The notes below the pieces were generated by a model. The model worked only from the letters and a program-made list of their open reading frames with translations. It did not search any database and was not told the origin of the DNA. From NCBI GenBank assembly GCA_947500575.1, contig CANMSI010000002.1, positions 930,001 through 994,000 on the forward strand: DNA of 64,000 nt, in the 5' to 3' direction. This DNA comes from an uncultured Flavobacteriaceae bacterium (lineage in GTDB: Bacteria; Bacteroidota; Bacteroidia; Flavobacteriales; Flavobacteriaceae). The position numbers and the translations under genes are program-made. Shown here piece by piece: positions 8,806 to 20,600 of this stretch. Positions within the stretch are counted from its first letter, which is position 1. Each line of letters opens with the position of its first letter.

Positions 8806-9771
8806 TTAGTTTTCTATTTGTTCTGCCGGATCTTCTTCCGGAACTTTATACTCTTTTTGTTTTTTACCAAAAACGGACACATTTACATAACGCTTCGGGT
8901 TTAAACGAAAATCTTGAAGTAATAAATCTAATTCCTTAGAGGCATTGCTTAGATTATTATACAATTCTTCATCATTCATCAATTTACCCAAAGAGCCTTC
9001 ACCTTTCTCTATTCTTGCTAACAAAGCATCGAGGTTTCCTATGGTAGACTCTAAATTTTTCATGGTCCTACCCAAACCTGCATTTGCAATAGAATCTGAG
9101 AGTTTTGAAAAATTACTAGTAATATGATTAATATTTGTAATAGAACTGTCGAGTTGTCCTTTATTTTTATCCAAAAGCGCATCAATAGTTCTAGCACTTC
9201 CTTGAAAACTTTGAATTAAATCGTTTAAACCAGAGATACTAGCTCTTAAGTCATTTTTGGTTTTATCATCCAAAATCTCATTAAAATTGATCAATAGCGA
9301 ATCTGCGTTTGACACGGCTCCTTCTATTTTCATCTGTAAAGGCGCTAAATTCTGTTGTACCAATTCTGTCAAACCAGGCTTTGTATCAGTCACAAGAGTG
9401 TCTCCTGATACTGCAACAGCACTATTATCAAAAATTGGTTTTATCTGAATGCCTTTACCTCCAATTATTCCTGTATCGTACAATTCAGCTTTGCTACTTT
9501 TGGAAAACTCAAAATCATTACTAACCGAAAATGTCACCAAAAGATTTCCTGTCTTATCCTTGAATTTGATATTCTGTACTTTCCCAACGCTAAGTCCATT
9601 AATGGATACTGGTGTTCCTGGCTGTAAACCTCCCACATGGTCATATACTGCGTAAAATGTTTTACTATCATCGAAAACTGGTGAAGACTTCAGGAAATTG
9701 AATCCGAAGATCAACAATAAAATTCCCCCTAATACAATGATTCCTGCTTTAATTTCCCGAGATACTTTCAA
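8806..9771 (-). CDS. MlaD/MCE-family lipid transport protein
   Basis: This 321-residue protein has a single N-terminal membrane anchor (about residues 9-25) followed by an MCE domain at ~35-115 (YDHVGGLQPGTPVSINGLSVGKV) and a long helical region with many Asn/Leu repeats. MCE proteins form hexameric tunnels moving phospholipids between membranes. The start is TTG at 9771: upstream in frame there is no ATG or GTG before a stop, and later starts would remove the anchor. It lies 67 bp after the amidase gene and just ahead of the Fe-S genes. No MlaE/MlaF partner is in the window, so the rest of the transporter is encoded elsewhere. Confidence 0.85.
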   Translation of the reverse strand: MKVSREIKAGIIVLGGILLLIFGFNFLKSSPVFDDSKTFYAVYDHVGGLQPGTPVSINGLSVGKVQNIKFKDKTGNLLVTFSVSNDFEFSKSSKAELYDTGIIGGKGIQIKPIFDNSAVAVSGDTLVTDTKPGLTELVQQNLAPLQMKIEGAVSNADSLLINFNEILDDKTKNDLRASISGLNDLIQSFQGSARTIDALLDKNKGQLDSSITNINHITSNFSKLSDSIANAGLGRTMKNLESTIGNLDALLARIEKGEGSLGKLMNDEELYNNLSNASKELDLLLQDFRLNPKRYVNVSVFGKKQKEYKVPEEDPAEQIEN

Positions 9772-9794
9772 AAGGATGGATTTTCTGTTCTAAA

Positions 9795-9802
9795 CAAAAT
9801 TA
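9795..9802 (-). promoter_or_regulatory. Possible -7 element for the MCE gene
   Basis: The minus strand reads TAATTTTG here, matching TAnnTTTG, about 24 bp before the TTG start at 9771. This could be an internal promoter in the amidase-MCE-Fe-S cluster. No clear -33 element. Confidence 0.3.
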
Positions 9803-9838
9803 GAAATAATTTTTAGAAGACGGTTACTCTTCTGCTTC

Positions 9839-11260
9839 CTATTTAATTGCCTCAGTGATTGGAATACGAACGCCATCCCTGTAAGCTACAATGTATGAAG
9901 TGGTATACCCCTTTACATCTGCATTGGACTTTAACAATTTTGCTTGCTGATAGGAATTGGTATTTCCGTACATATATCTAAAAAGATTTTTATAAGGTTC
10001 CTTCGAAAGGGTATTTAAACCTCTAAAATCTTCAGGTCGTAAGGCTAAATCCTTGGAACTAGCAAGAAGTTGCACTTTAAAGACGATATTACTCTTTTCT
10101 TCATTTGGTTTCGCAGCTGTGCTTGTTTTTGATTCAACATCAGCATTCTTTATTACTGCTTCCTTGTTTTTTACAATTTTCTCTTCAACAACGGGTTTTT
10201 TGTTTTCAACCACTGCAGGAAGGCTTTCCTTGGTCTTTGTTGGGAGTTCCTCCGTTTCTTTTGGCAATACCTCTTCTAACTCCTTCTCTATTTGCTCTTT
10301 CGGGGCTACCACCTCTTCTTCAACTACTTCCTTTGCTGGAGGGGGTGCTTCCACAGATGGAGTTTCTTCCTTCACTGGGTTGCTCTTCACAGGGGTAGGC
10401 GCTGTTACTATTTCATTCGAAATACTAGAAATACCTTCCACTCCCAAAGCAATATTTTTTCTATACTCCAAAATAGCCTCTGCAATGGCCTTCCCCATTT
10501 CTCCTTGCCCGCTTTTGGAATTTAAGTAGGCGCCTTCATTCTTATTGGTTAAGAAACCGGTCTCCACTAAGACGCTTGGCATAAATGTCTGATGTAACAC
10601 AATAAAACCAGCTTGCTTTACCTTTCTGTCATTCCGCTTTAGTTTATTCGCAAAATTATCTTGCATAAATTTTGCCAACATAATACTTTGATCTAAAAAC
10701 TCCTCTTGCATAATTGTTAAACCAATAACGGATTCTGGAGAATTAATATCGTACTCTGCATAGCGACTTTCATAATTGTCTTCCAAATAAATTACGGAGT
10801 TTTCTTTCTTAGCAATGGCAAAGTTTTGTTTATTGGCATGCAATCCAAGAACAAAAGTGCCTGCACCATTGGCATTGGAAGTATGTGAATCGCAATGAAC
10901 CGATACAAATAAGTCGGCATTTGCCTTATTAGCTATTTCACCTCTTACATATAAATCTATAAAAGTATCATCATCACGCGTGTAGATCACTTTAATCTTC
11001 GGGTTCTTCTCTAGAATCTCGCCTACCTTCAAAACAATTTTTAAGGCAATATCTTTCTCTAAATAGCCATTTCCCAAGTTTCCAGGATCATGCCCTCCAT
11101 GACCCGCGTCCAAAACAACAACGAAAGTACCATCATCTTGGACTGTTGCATTTCCAAAATCGGTACTATTTTTGCTAAATGATAACAATAAAAAGCCGGT
11201 TATTAGAAATGCGATCAGATAAACCCCTTTCAAATTCCTACTACAATGGTTAATTTTCAT
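9839..11260 (-). CDS. N-acetylmuramoyl-L-alanine amidase (AmiC type)
   Basis: The 473-residue protein has an N-terminal hydrophobic signal/anchor (~12-28), an Amidase_3 domain with DAGHGGHD at 51-58, a zinc-ligand Glu at ~68, SVHCDS near 121 and LVETGFLTN near 230. A low-complexity Pro/Glu/Lys-rich linker (~295-385) follows, then an SPOR-like C-terminal segment beginning around VFKVQLLASS. It hydrolyses the amide bond between MurNAc and the stem peptide in the periplasm, for cell separation. The linker creates long false reading frames on the other strand. It is transcribed divergently from lptD and heads the MCE/Fe-S gene cluster. Confidence 0.9.
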   Translation of the reverse strand: MKINHCSRNLKGVYLIAFLITGFLLLSFSKNSTDFGNATVQDDGTFVVVLDAGHGGHDPGNLGNGYLEKDIALKIVLKVGEILEKNPKIKVIYTRDDDTFIDLYVRGEIANKANADLFVSVHCDSHTSNANGAGTFVLGLHANKQNFAIAKKENSVIYLEDNYESRYAEYDINSPESVIGLTIMQEEFLDQSIMLAKFMQDNFANKLKRNDRKVKQAGFIVLHQTFMPSVLVETGFLTNKNEGAYLNSKSGQGEMGKAIAEAILEYRKNIALGVEGISSISNEIVTAPTPVKSNPVKEETPSVEAPPPAKEVVEEEVVAPKEQIEKELEEVLPKETEELPTKTKESLPAVVENKKPVVEEKIVKNKEAVIKNADVESKTSTAAKPNEEKSNIVFKVQLLASSKDLALRPEDFRGLNTLSKEPYKNLFRYMYGNTNSYQQAKLLKSNADVKGYTTSYIVAYRDGVRIPITEAIK

Positions 11261-11317
11261 GCCCTTAATATGGTTAAATTTATGGTAATGCTCTAGGAGC
11301 AGAACAAAAAATATATG

Positions 11318-11325
11318 TAAGTTTG
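11318..11325 (+). promoter_or_regulatory. -7 element for lptD
   Basis: TAAGTTTG matches TAnnTTTG exactly and lies about 48 bp before the TTG start of lptD. It overlaps the leader of the divergent amidase transcript. No clear TTG -33 element. Confidence 0.4.
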
Positions 11326-11352
11326 GACTCCAAAATGTACGCCAAACTGTTA

Positions 11353-11382
11353 CAAAAATAGGATATATAGTCTTGCAATCAA
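11353..11382 (-). promoter_or_regulatory. Promoter for the amidase gene (TTG-N19-TATTTTTG)
   Basis: On the minus strand a TTG (11380-11382) is followed after 19 bp by TATTTTTG (11353-11360), which fits the Bacteroidota -33/-7 pattern. It would give a leader of roughly 85 nt before the amidase ATG. The -33 part lies inside the first codons of lptD, so the two divergent promoters are interlocked. Confidence 0.45.
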
Positions 11383-14081
11383 ATAAACATTATTTACTTC
11401 TCCTATTGCTACTCTGTCTTGGCACTTCAATTTTGTATGCGCAAGAAGACCCCATTACACCTCTGCCCATCAAGGCTGTAAAAGACAGCATCACGGCTCC
11501 GTTGTTACCACCAGATCTTGGTCAAAACCCCGCTATCGTTGACACTACAGCTACTGATTCGCTAAATCAGAAACAAAATTTATTGCTTGCAAACATCAAA
11601 TACAAGGCAAAAGATTATGTACGTTTAAGTAAAAAAGATCAAAAAATATATCTCTATAACGAAGCTGAAATATACTATCAGGATACAGAATTGAAGGCTG
11701 GAATTATTATTTTGGATTATATAAAAAATGAAGTTTATGCAGGTAGAATTAAGGATTCTTTAGGAAATTACAGTCAACTCCCATACTTTAAACAAGGAGA
11801 TAATGTGGTAATTCCTGATTCCATCCGATTTAATTTTGATTCTCAAAAAGCACTTATTTGGAATTCTAGAACCGAACAACAGGCCGGTTTGGGACAGTTA
11901 GGTAGTGATGCCATGAAGGTCTATGCAGACATTACTAAAAAAGAAAATGATTCGGTTTATTTTTTAAGTGAAGGGAAACTTACTACTTCCAAAGACACTT
12001 TAGATCCGGATTACTACATCCGAGTTAGAAAAGCCAAGTTTGTACCAAAGAAAAAAGTGATTGCTGGTTTAAGTAATTTATATATTGTAGACGTACCTAC
12101 CCCTATTGCATTACCATTTGCATACTTTCCTTTGACCACAGGTAGAACAGCAGGCTTAAAATTTCCCACTTTCGGAAACGATCCTAATAGAGGGTACTTT
12201 TTACAAGATGGAGGTTATTATTTCCCCTTTAATGATAATGTAGACCTCCTGCTAACAGGAGATTTCTATACCAACGGCAGCTATGGCTTTAGGGCGCAAT
12301 CTGTATATGCAAAACGCTACAAGTTTAGAGGCGGAATCAATTTTAGGTTTGAAAAATTAATTACAAGTCAGAAAGGTTTTGATGATTTTAGTGAGAGTAT
12401 TATTTACAATATTCAAATTTCCCATTCTCAAGATCAAAAAGCCAATCCAAATGCGCGTTTTTCGGCTTCTGTGAACTTAGGAAGTAGTCAATATTTTAGA
12501 AATTCTTTGAATCAGGTGAATGTGCCTAATACGCAAAATAATAACCTATCATCTTCGGTTGCGTATTCCAAGACTTTTACCGGCTATCCATCGGTGAATT
12601 TGAGCCTAACCGCTACTCACAATCAAAACACCAATACAGAACTCATTAATTTAACGCTACCAACTTTACAGGGAAGTGTTGAAAGGGTGTACCCATTTGC
12701 AAAAAGAGACGGTATTAAAAAAGGGATCATCCAAAACATCAACTTACAATACAACGTCAACGCTCAAAATAGTATTCGGACCAATGATGATGACTTTCTT
12801 ACCGCTCGTATGTTTGATGATGCGAGAGTTGGAGCAAGACATACCATACCCATTAGTACTAATTTCAAAGTAGCAAAACACTTTAGCGTCACGCTTGGAG
12901 GTAACTATGAAGATGTTTGGGCCTTAGAGACTTTTAATCAGCGTTTTGATAGTTCCGTAGGCGAAAATGGCGCTGTAGTTACAGACACCATTAGTGGTTT
13001 TGATCGGTACAATCAATACAGTCTGAGCGCTGGTATTGGAACTACCATTTATGGTACCTTTAATTTTGGAGAGGATAAAAAAATACAAGCAATTAGGCAT
13101 ACGGTACGTCCTTCTATCACGTATGGATACGCTCCTTCTTTTGAACAATTTTATGATGAATACCTAAATGAAGTTACTGGAGAAACTGTACAATTTAGTA
13201 GATTCGATGGTACGCTAAATGGAGCTCCAAGATTAGGAAAATCCAATTCTCTAAGTCTCTCCATTGCGAATACATTAGAAGCCAAAGTACGAGATAAGGA
13301 TTCTACAGCTACTGAACCTAAAAAAGTTCCTATTTTAAAGAATTTCAATATTTCTACGGGCTATAATTTTGAAGCAGATTCTTTAAGGATAAGTCCAGTA
13401 AACATTAATGGAGGAACTACTATTTTAAACAACAAAATGTCTATCAATTTTGGAGCTAGTTTAGACCCCTATGCTATTGACAATAATGGGACACGTATCA
13501 ATACTTTCAATATTGACAATGGCGGTAGTTTATTTAGACTTACTTCTGCGCGGATGAACCTTAGCTACTCCATTCGAAGTTCTGATATTTTTGATAAGGA
13601 TAAAAAGGACGAAGAAGAGGAAGAAGATGATGCCGATTTGTATAGAGCTACAAGTGGAGGAAGAACAGATGACCTGTTTGGAAGAGCAGATACTTTTGAT
13701 GATGAAAGTGCCTTTGCGGATAGAACTTCCGACGATGTAGAAAATCCTATTTATGGGACTAAAATACCCTGGGATTTAAGACTGGCCTATTCAGGTACCT
13801 ACAGCAATTCTAATCGACAAAATGAAATAACGAACAACTCGCTTATGTTTTCAGGAAACATTGAGCTATCCCCTCGTTGGCGATTGGGAGTATCTTCTGG
13901 GTACGATTTTAGGAACAAAGGATTCTCGCTAACCCAATTTCGTTTTTCAAGGGATTTAAAGAGTTTTGAAATGAGCTTTAATTGGACTCCCTTTGGACAA
14001 TTTGAGCGTTGGTTCTTCAAAATAAACATCAAGAGTACTATTTTAAAAGACTTGAAGTGGGAGAATAGGAGTCAGCGTTAA
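11373..14081 (+). CDS. lptD: LPS-assembly protein LptD (OstA-like outer-membrane beta-barrel)
   Basis: This 902-residue protein has a signal peptide (HYLLLLLLLCLGTSILYAQ), an N-terminal OstA-like jellyroll part (~60-220, with YLYNEAEIYYQDTELKAG) and a large C-terminal beta-barrel ending in an aromatic strand near KINIKSTILKDLKW. It inserts lipopolysaccharide into the outer leaflet together with the Lpt bridge. The start is TTG at 11373: no in-frame ATG or GTG lies upstream, and the first internal Met is far downstream, past the signal peptide. An acidic run (DKKDEEEEEDDAD) near residue 750 probably forms an extracellular loop. The divergent amidase gene makes this an envelope-biogenesis locus. 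Confidence 0.88.
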   Translation: MQSNKHYLLLLLLLCLGTSILYAQEDPITPLPIKAVKDSITAPLLPPDLGQNPAIVDTTATDSLNQKQNLLLANIKYKAKDYVRLSKKDQKIYLYNEAEIYYQDTELKAGIIILDYIKNEVYAGRIKDSLGNYSQLPYFKQGDNVVIPDSIRFNFDSQKALIWNSRTEQQAGLGQLGSDAMKVYADITKKENDSVYFLSEGKLTTSKDTLDPDYYIRVRKAKFVPKKKVIAGLSNLYIVDVPTPIALPFAYFPLTTGRTAGLKFPTFGNDPNRGYFLQDGGYYFPFNDNVDLLLTGDFYTNGSYGFRAQSVYAKRYKFRGGINFRFEKLITSQKGFDDFSESIIYNIQISHSQDQKANPNARFSASVNLGSSQYFRNSLNQVNVPNTQNNNLSSSVAYSKTFTGYPSVNLSLTATHNQNTNTELINLTLPTLQGSVERVYPFAKRDGIKKGIIQNINLQYNVNAQNSIRTNDDDFLTARMFDDARVGARHTIPISTNFKVAKHFSVTLGGNYEDVWALETFNQRFDSSVGENGAVVTDTISGFDRYNQYSLSAGIGTTIYGTFNFGEDKKIQAIRHTVRPSITYGYAPSFEQFYDEYLNEVTGETVQFSRFDGTLNGAPRLGKSNSLSLSIANTLEAKVRDKDSTATEPKKVPILKNFNISTGYNFEADSLRISPVNINGGTTILNNKMSINFGASLDPYAIDNNGTRINTFNIDNGGSLFRLTSARMNLSYSIRSSDIFDKDKKDEEEEEDDADLYRATSGGRTDDLFGRADTFDDESAFADRTSDDVENPIYGTKIPWDLRLAYSGTYSNSNRQNEITNNSLMFSGNIELSPRWRLGVSSGYDFRNKGFSLTQFRFSRDLKSFEMSFNWTPFGQFERWFFKINIKSTILKDLKWENRSQR

Positions 14082-14152
14082 TCTGCCTTCAAAAGATTAA
14101 ATATTGTATATTTAAAATTGACATCTAAGACTTGAATTAAATAACATATTCC

Positions 14153-14533
14153 ATGAAAAAAATAATTACTACACCTAATGCACCTGCGCCCATAGGGCCT
14201 TACAACCAAGCCATCATGATTGGTGAAACACTTTATATTTCTGGGCAAACTCCCATGGACCCTGTAACAGGTGAATTGGTAAGTGGCGATATCAAATCTG
14301 AAACACGTCGCTGTATGGAAAACCTTAAGGCCATTTTAGAAGCAGCCGATCTCAGTTTTGAGCATGTAGTTAAAACCTCCATTTTTGTGAAAGATATGCA
14401 TCAATTTTCAGAAATCAACGAAGCTTATGGTGCCTATTTTAATGCTGCAACAGCTCCTGCAAGAGAAACAGTAGAAGTAGCCAATCTACCTATGTTTGTC
14501 AATGTAGAAATCTCTATGATTGCAGTTAAATAG
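14153..14533 (+). CDS. RidA/YjgF/Rid-family imine deaminase
   Basis: The 126-residue protein has the full length and motifs of the Rid family: APIGPYNQAI at 12-21, ISGQTPMDPVTGELV at 29-43, and the conserved Arg104 in APARETVEV, which binds the imine carboxylate. Rid proteins hydrolyse reactive enamine/imine intermediates released by PLP enzymes. It is a single-gene unit after lptD. Its stop overlaps the stop of the convergent kinase gene by 8 bp. The subfamily is probably RidA itself, since the catalytic Arg is present. Confidence 0.92.
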   Translation: MKKIITTPNAPAPIGPYNQAIMIGETLYISGQTPMDPVTGELVSGDIKSETRRCMENLKAILEAADLSFEHVVKTSIFVKDMHQFSEINEAYGAYFNAATAPARETVEVANLPMFVNVEISMIAVK

Positions 14534-15377
14534 TATCTCTGTGAAACTCCATTAAGCCCTCTATAGGTCTTTGACGGATAACTCCTAATATTAGATCGTT
14601 TCGCTCAATAACTATTTTTAACTCCTCGCTTAAGAAATGTGCAATACTGCCTACGAAGTGTACGGGTACTTTTGTAGCTAATTCAAATTGCATGATATAG
14701 TTATTTACGAATTGCTGCAAACCTTTATCAATTACTCCTTTGCAATATGGATGATCTTTATTCTCTATTAGAAAACGAGCAAAAGTTGCCAGATATGTAT
14801 TTGGATTGGGTTGTTTAAATAGGTTTTCTTTGATAACATCTGCCTCCAAGTTATATTCATGAGCGAACTTAATGCCCAAGGCTTGTGGCATTTTGTGAAA
14901 ATAATAATCCCTTAATAATTTTCGTCCAAAGAAATTCCCACTTCCATCATCCATCAGAATATATCCTAAAGAAGTAACTTTTTGAAAGAGCTGATTTCCA
15001 TCATAATAACTGCAATTAGAACCGGTTCCAAGAATGCAGACAATTCCTTGATGTCCAATTTTGGTAGTAGAATAAATAGCTGCATAGGTATCTTCTTTCA
15101 CCTCTATTTTCGCATTTGGAAAATAATCTCCAAAAATAGATCCCAAAAACTTACGCATTCTTTCAGTACCACAACCAGCACCGTAGAAATATAAATTAGC
15201 TACATCTTTAGCATTCTTAGAGAGCTCAAAGTTATTTGCCAAGCGATCTTCAATAACCTCTCTTGTAAGCACTTCTGGACTTAGCCCCAGCGTTTGAGTG
15301 AAAAATAGTTGATTCCCTTTTTTGTCTAAAGCGATCCAATCCGATTTGGTAGCACCACTATCTACAATTAATATCAT
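14526..15377 (-). CDS. BadF/BadG-type ATPase, N-acetylglucosamine kinase-like
   Basis: This 283-residue protein opens with the phosphate-1 loop of the ASKHA fold, VDSGATKSDW (~5-14), followed by CILGTGSNCSYYDG (~113-126) and DDGSGNFFGRKLL (~142-154). These match the BadF/BadG/BcrA/BcrD ATPase family, whose members with this motif set in Bacteroidota are usually GlcNAc or amino-sugar kinases. It lies downstream of pfkA and gapA on the same strand, with an 81-bp gap holding a long inverted repeat. An amino-sugar kinase next to glycolytic genes is sensible, but the exact sugar is not shown. Confidence 0.8.
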   Translation of the reverse strand: MILIVDSGATKSDWIALDKKGNQLFFTQTLGLSPEVLTREVIEDRLANNFELSKNAKDVANLYFYGAGCGTERMRKFLGSIFGDYFPNAKIEVKEDTYAAIYSTTKIGHQGIVCILGTGSNCSYYDGNQLFQKVTSLGYILMDDGSGNFFGRKLLRDYYFHKMPQALGIKFAHEYNLEADVIKENLFKQPNPNTYLATFARFLIENKDHPYCKGVIDKGLQQFVNNYIMQFELATKVPVHFVGSIAHFLSEELKIVIERNDLILGVIRQRPIEGLMEFHRDTI

Positions 15378-15399
15378 ACCTATATGCTTTAAACTACTT

Positions 15400-15438
15400 C
15401 ATCCTGAAAAGACGAGGGTTTTTCTTCCTTTCAGGATG
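15400..15438 (-). terminator. Stem-loop downstream of gapA
   Basis: CATCCTGAAA (15400-15409) and TTTCAGGATG (15429-15438) are a perfect 10-bp inverted repeat with a 19-nt loop between gapA and the kinase gene. There is no U-run after the stem on the minus strand, so it may be an mRNA-stabilising or attenuating hairpin and not a classical terminator. Confidence 0.4.
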
Positions 15439-15458
15439 CTGTAATGGATACTTCTTAA

Positions 15459-16466
<1,008 letters not shown>

Positions 16467-16482
16467 TTAATTTATATATATT

Positions 16483-17469
16483 TTAAACAGTCATGATATC
16501 CGAAACTCTAATAAGTTCCTTATCTATTTTTGTATGCCCTTTTATGGCCTTGCTGATAGGAGTCATGGTAATTTTATTATCCTGAATTCCTACCATTAAA
16601 TTACTTTTTCCTTCGAGCAGTGCTTCCACGGCCTTCACTCCCATCCTGCTGGCTAGCACTCTATCAAAACAACTTGGAGAGCCTCCTCGTTGCATATGTC
16701 CTAAAACAGAAACCCTTACATCATATATGGGTAGATGCTCTTCTACGTATTCTTTTAGTTCAAAAACACTTTTTCCTATTTTATCCCCTTCTGCCACCAC
16801 CACAATGCTGGAAGATTTTCCAGATTTCTTACTTCGCTTTAAAGATTCTAAAAGTCGTTCCAGTCCAAGATTCTCTTCTGGGATTAAAATCTCCTCCGCT
16901 CCTGCTCCAACTCCAACATTTAGGGCAATATGCCCAACATCGCGCCCCATTACTTCCACAAAAAATAGACGATTGTGAGAACTGGCAGTGTCTCTAATTT
17001 TATCAATAGCTTCTACCACCGTATTTAAAGCAGTATCGAACCCTAAAGTATAAGTGGTCCCAAAAATATCATTATCAATGGTTCCAGGAATTCCGATGAC
17101 TGGGAAACCGTATTCTTTATTAAAAGCCAATGCACCTGTAAAACTACCATCGCCGCCAATTACAACGAAAGCATCGATCTGTGCATTCTTTAATTGTTCA
17201 TAGGCTTTTTTTCTCCCCTCTTCAGTTCTAAAATCTTGACAGCGTGCCGACTTTAAAATAGTGCCTCCTTTATTAATGATATTATTTACACTACGTGCAT
17301 CCATGGGTTTAAAATCGCCTTCAATCATCCCTTGATATCCGCGATAAATCCCTACGCACTCCACCTGTAAAAAAGCACAAGTTCGCACAACGGAACGGAT
17401 GGCAGCATTCATTCCAGGGGAATCTCCACCAGATGTAAATACCGCTATTTTTTTTATTTCTGAAGCCAT
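16483..17469 (-). CDS. pfkA: ATP-dependent 6-phosphofructokinase
   Basis: The 328-residue protein matches group I PfkA in length and motifs: TSGGDSPGMNAAIRS at 12-26, VVIGGDGSF near 108, GIPGTIDNDI near 130 with the catalytic Asp, and MGRDVGHIAL near 170. GGDGS in place of GGEGS/GGDD points to ATP as phosphoryl donor, not pyrophosphate. It is the first gene of a pfkA-gapA operon on the minus strand and is preceded by a TATATTTG -7-like sequence. Confidence 0.95.
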   Translation of the reverse strand: MASEIKKIAVFTSGGDSPGMNAAIRSVVRTCAFLQVECVGIYRGYQGMIEGDFKPMDARSVNNIINKGGTILKSARCQDFRTEEGRKKAYEQLKNAQIDAFVVIGGDGSFTGALAFNKEYGFPVIGIPGTIDNDIFGTTYTLGFDTALNTVVEAIDKIRDTASSHNRLFFVEVMGRDVGHIALNVGVGAGAEEILIPEENLGLERLLESLKRSKKSGKSSSIVVVAEGDKIGKSVFELKEYVEEHLPIYDVRVSVLGHMQRGGSPSCFDRVLASRMGVKAVEALLEGKSNLMVGIQDNKITMTPISKAIKGHTKIDKELIRVSDIMTV

Positions 17470-17507
17470 TTTAAATTTTACGAAAGGTAAAGCTAGGAAA
17501 CTTATTT

Positions 17508-17515
17508 CAAATATA
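17508..17515 (-). promoter_or_regulatory. -7 element for pfkA-gapA
   Basis: The minus strand reads TATATTTG, an exact TAnnTTTG match, about 39 bp before the pfkA ATG in the 205-bp gap to tamB. A TTG element at the standard distance was not found. Confidence 0.4.
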
Positions 17516-17674
17516 AGAGGCTGAGTGCGCTTTATTTAGCTTGTTCAAAAACTCAAACGTTTTCGTTAATAAAATTTTAAAAATCTGTTCGAAAATTTCA
17601 TAAATAGAGCATTAAAAAAGGCGAAAAAAGTGAATCTGTTAATAGAAAAATTGACCTAACAAAAGCTTAAAAAG

Positions 17675-20600
17675 TTAATTGGAAGATTTCTTTTTTTGGG
17701 TAAATTGAATTAAACTGTCTTTTCCCATCACAGAAGTTGAAGGTGGTGCCGGTGCTTCTTTTTCCTGTTTGGCTTTCTTTTTAAAGACTTTTCGAATAAG
17801 CTCTTTAAAGGTATTGAAGTCTACCTCATAAGACAATCCAACCCCTTGGGTATAACCTTGTCTTTCTGTTAAAAACTGCTGTATTTCATTTTCTTTATTG
17901 AAGATCTTTGCTCTTAAAGTACCATCTTCATTCAGCAATACCTGCACTTCAACATCACCTGCTACAACAGTTTCACTTACTCCGCCCACAGGTACTCCAA
18001 ACCTTCCATTGATAAGCACTCTATCTCCTAACCTAGTAGAGACGTTTACCCCAATTCTATCTTCTGTTTCAATGGCAGCGGCAGGTCCATAGGATCCTTG
18101 CTCATACGAGAACCCTAAATCAAAGTTGCTATTGCCCGTAGATAGTACAGAGTTTAATAAGCCAGAGGCTGTTTGGATTAAGTTTCCAGTAACCGCTTGC
18201 TGGTTTATACCGCTTTGTTCATCTACAAAAGTGCCCTGTGCTAATAAAAAGAAAGCGTTTCGCTCTGCCACCGTAGGATCTTGTAGGCGGTATTGCAGTT
18301 CGGACTTAATAATGGAGCTAGTTCCAGGGAAGTCGATATCAAAAGCAATGGAAGGACGCTCTAACTCTTCCGTAAGCCTTACAATTACATTCGTAGGGAT
18401 TCTTCTAGTGTATCCAGCATTATCAAGCAAGGGAGCTGGGTTTGCATTTAAAGAATATACTGCTTCCATATTCAACTGAGCTGCCAAGGGATCTCCTTCC
18501 CAGTTAATAGTTCCTCCTGGGCTTACTTGAAAGGTTTTATCAATAATTCCTCCAAACTTATAATTGTACTCACCGGTAACCACTACAAACTCTCCAACCA
18601 TATTAAATTTTCCCTTGGTATTGATCTCTATGATTAATAGCCCTTCACCTGTACCCTTTAAAGAACTTTTTGTTTTTGGATCCACTACAATCTCTACCTC
18701 AGCATCTGGAGTTACGGCCAAGTCAAAAGCCAATTCTAAGCCCTCTACATCCTCTAAAATACGTTCTTCTTCAATACGTGTTTTGCTATTCTTTTCTGTG
18801 AAATTAATGAAGGAATAATCTCCCACAGTGGCCACATCACTTATGGGTATTTTTAAGGAAGTACCCGCAGCCGTAGCACCATCCACTTTAATTGTTAAAG
18901 CTTTGGTAGGTCCGTAAATTCTACCCGTTCCATTTAAAAAGCCCTTACCATAATACAAAGCATCTTCTTCTAGCTCGGTATTTAAGATAAGAAAACGGTC
19001 CTGTTTGGTGTCTACCATTAAATCCAAACTCCAATCGTCAAAAGCTTTATGATTTATAGTACCATCTATTGTAGCCTTTGTGCTCTCTGCTACATCTGTT
19101 AGCCTAATATTTTCAAAATCAAAAGTTTGTTCGGACAAGCGTACTCGTGAGTTCGAAGCAAAATCGTAGTTTACATTCAGATAGGGAACAGATATGCCTG
19201 CATCATATAAATACAGTAGTCCATTAATATCAGGATTCTCTAATGGCCCTTGAATCCGTGCATTTCCATTTACACTACCACGAATATCGGCTATAATGCC
19301 ATCTCCCAGTGGACTAAAAGGTTCTAAATCAAAGTCGTTAAAGTTCGTGAATAAATCTAAAATTGGTGCATTGTTTCTATTGGTAACGTTTCCAAAAATC
19401 CCTAACTTCTCTATGCCATTTTTACTAATTTGAGAATTGACAGAGAACTCTGTTAAATCATTATTTCCGGCTATTCCAATGGTTAAGCGCCCTAAATCCA
19501 TATTGTTAATGCCAAAATCGGCAATATCCAAATTACAGGTAGGTAAATAGACATTGTCTTCCTGTCTAATATGGAGAATTCCATTTACTTCTCCTTGTAA
19601 TTTTAAACTATCTATAACCGGAGCTATTTTATTTAGGGAAACAATTTTAAATTCTAATTCTAAGTCTTTATAGGTAGAGTCTGCCAATTGCCCACGTAAT
19701 CTAATCTGTTCTTTGTTATTATTATTCATAACAATTTCCTCAATTAGAATACTATCCAAGGTTCTATTAACAATCACTTTGTTCTTTCTATCGCCATCTT
19801 TGTTTAATACCCACTTATTGCCCTTAAAATTAATATCCGAAGTTTTTAAACCAATAACGGATTTGTTTTGCTTGTTAAAGGTATGGTAGAAGTTAAGGTT
19901 GTAACTATCATTATATTCACTTCCTCCCTTAAATTCTGTTCTAAAAAACAAAGTATCTTTTAAGGTAGTATTAATTAAATTAAAGTCTTGCACGTCATAA
20001 TAAATAGTAGAAACATCATCCACAGCAACGAACGTATTGTAGAGCGGATTTTTGTTATCAATCTTGATATCTATATTGTCCATTTTATTGCCATAAGCAG
20101 CAATACTGGGGGATTTAAAGGTGAGTTTAAAATCGCCCTCATCAGCTACAATATCTCCTCTAATAAAAGTGTTAGGACCAAAAGATACTTCTGGAAATAA
20201 CACTCCAACAATTTTATTATAGATTCTAAAATTGAAACTAAGCCGCTGATCTTCCGAAATTTCAAAAGGCTTGTAATTGGTATATATACTACCAATAGAA
20301 TTCTGAACCAACTTTCCTAGTTCTCCTACCTTGAAATTCCCTTTCATATACCCAGTAATAATATCTGGAGAATTAATTTCTATTGTACGGGTAGCTTTCG
20401 TATCAAATGAAGAAGATATCTTGAAATCTTCAAAGTAATAGGTATCATTTAAATTTTTATAGTTGGTTTGAGAGAACTTAATATCACCCACTATATTGTC
20501 TATAGAGTTCCCTGTAATATCCATATTTACGTTCCCTTTGAAAATGGCAACACTATCGTTTACAAAATTCAACTTTTTAAGATCGGCATAATCTACAGAG

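Noticed and set aside
10053-10529. Long plus-strand frames over the amidase gene.
   Set aside because: They are antisense to its Pro/Glu/Lys linker and show only Ser/Thr/Phe/Leu low complexity.
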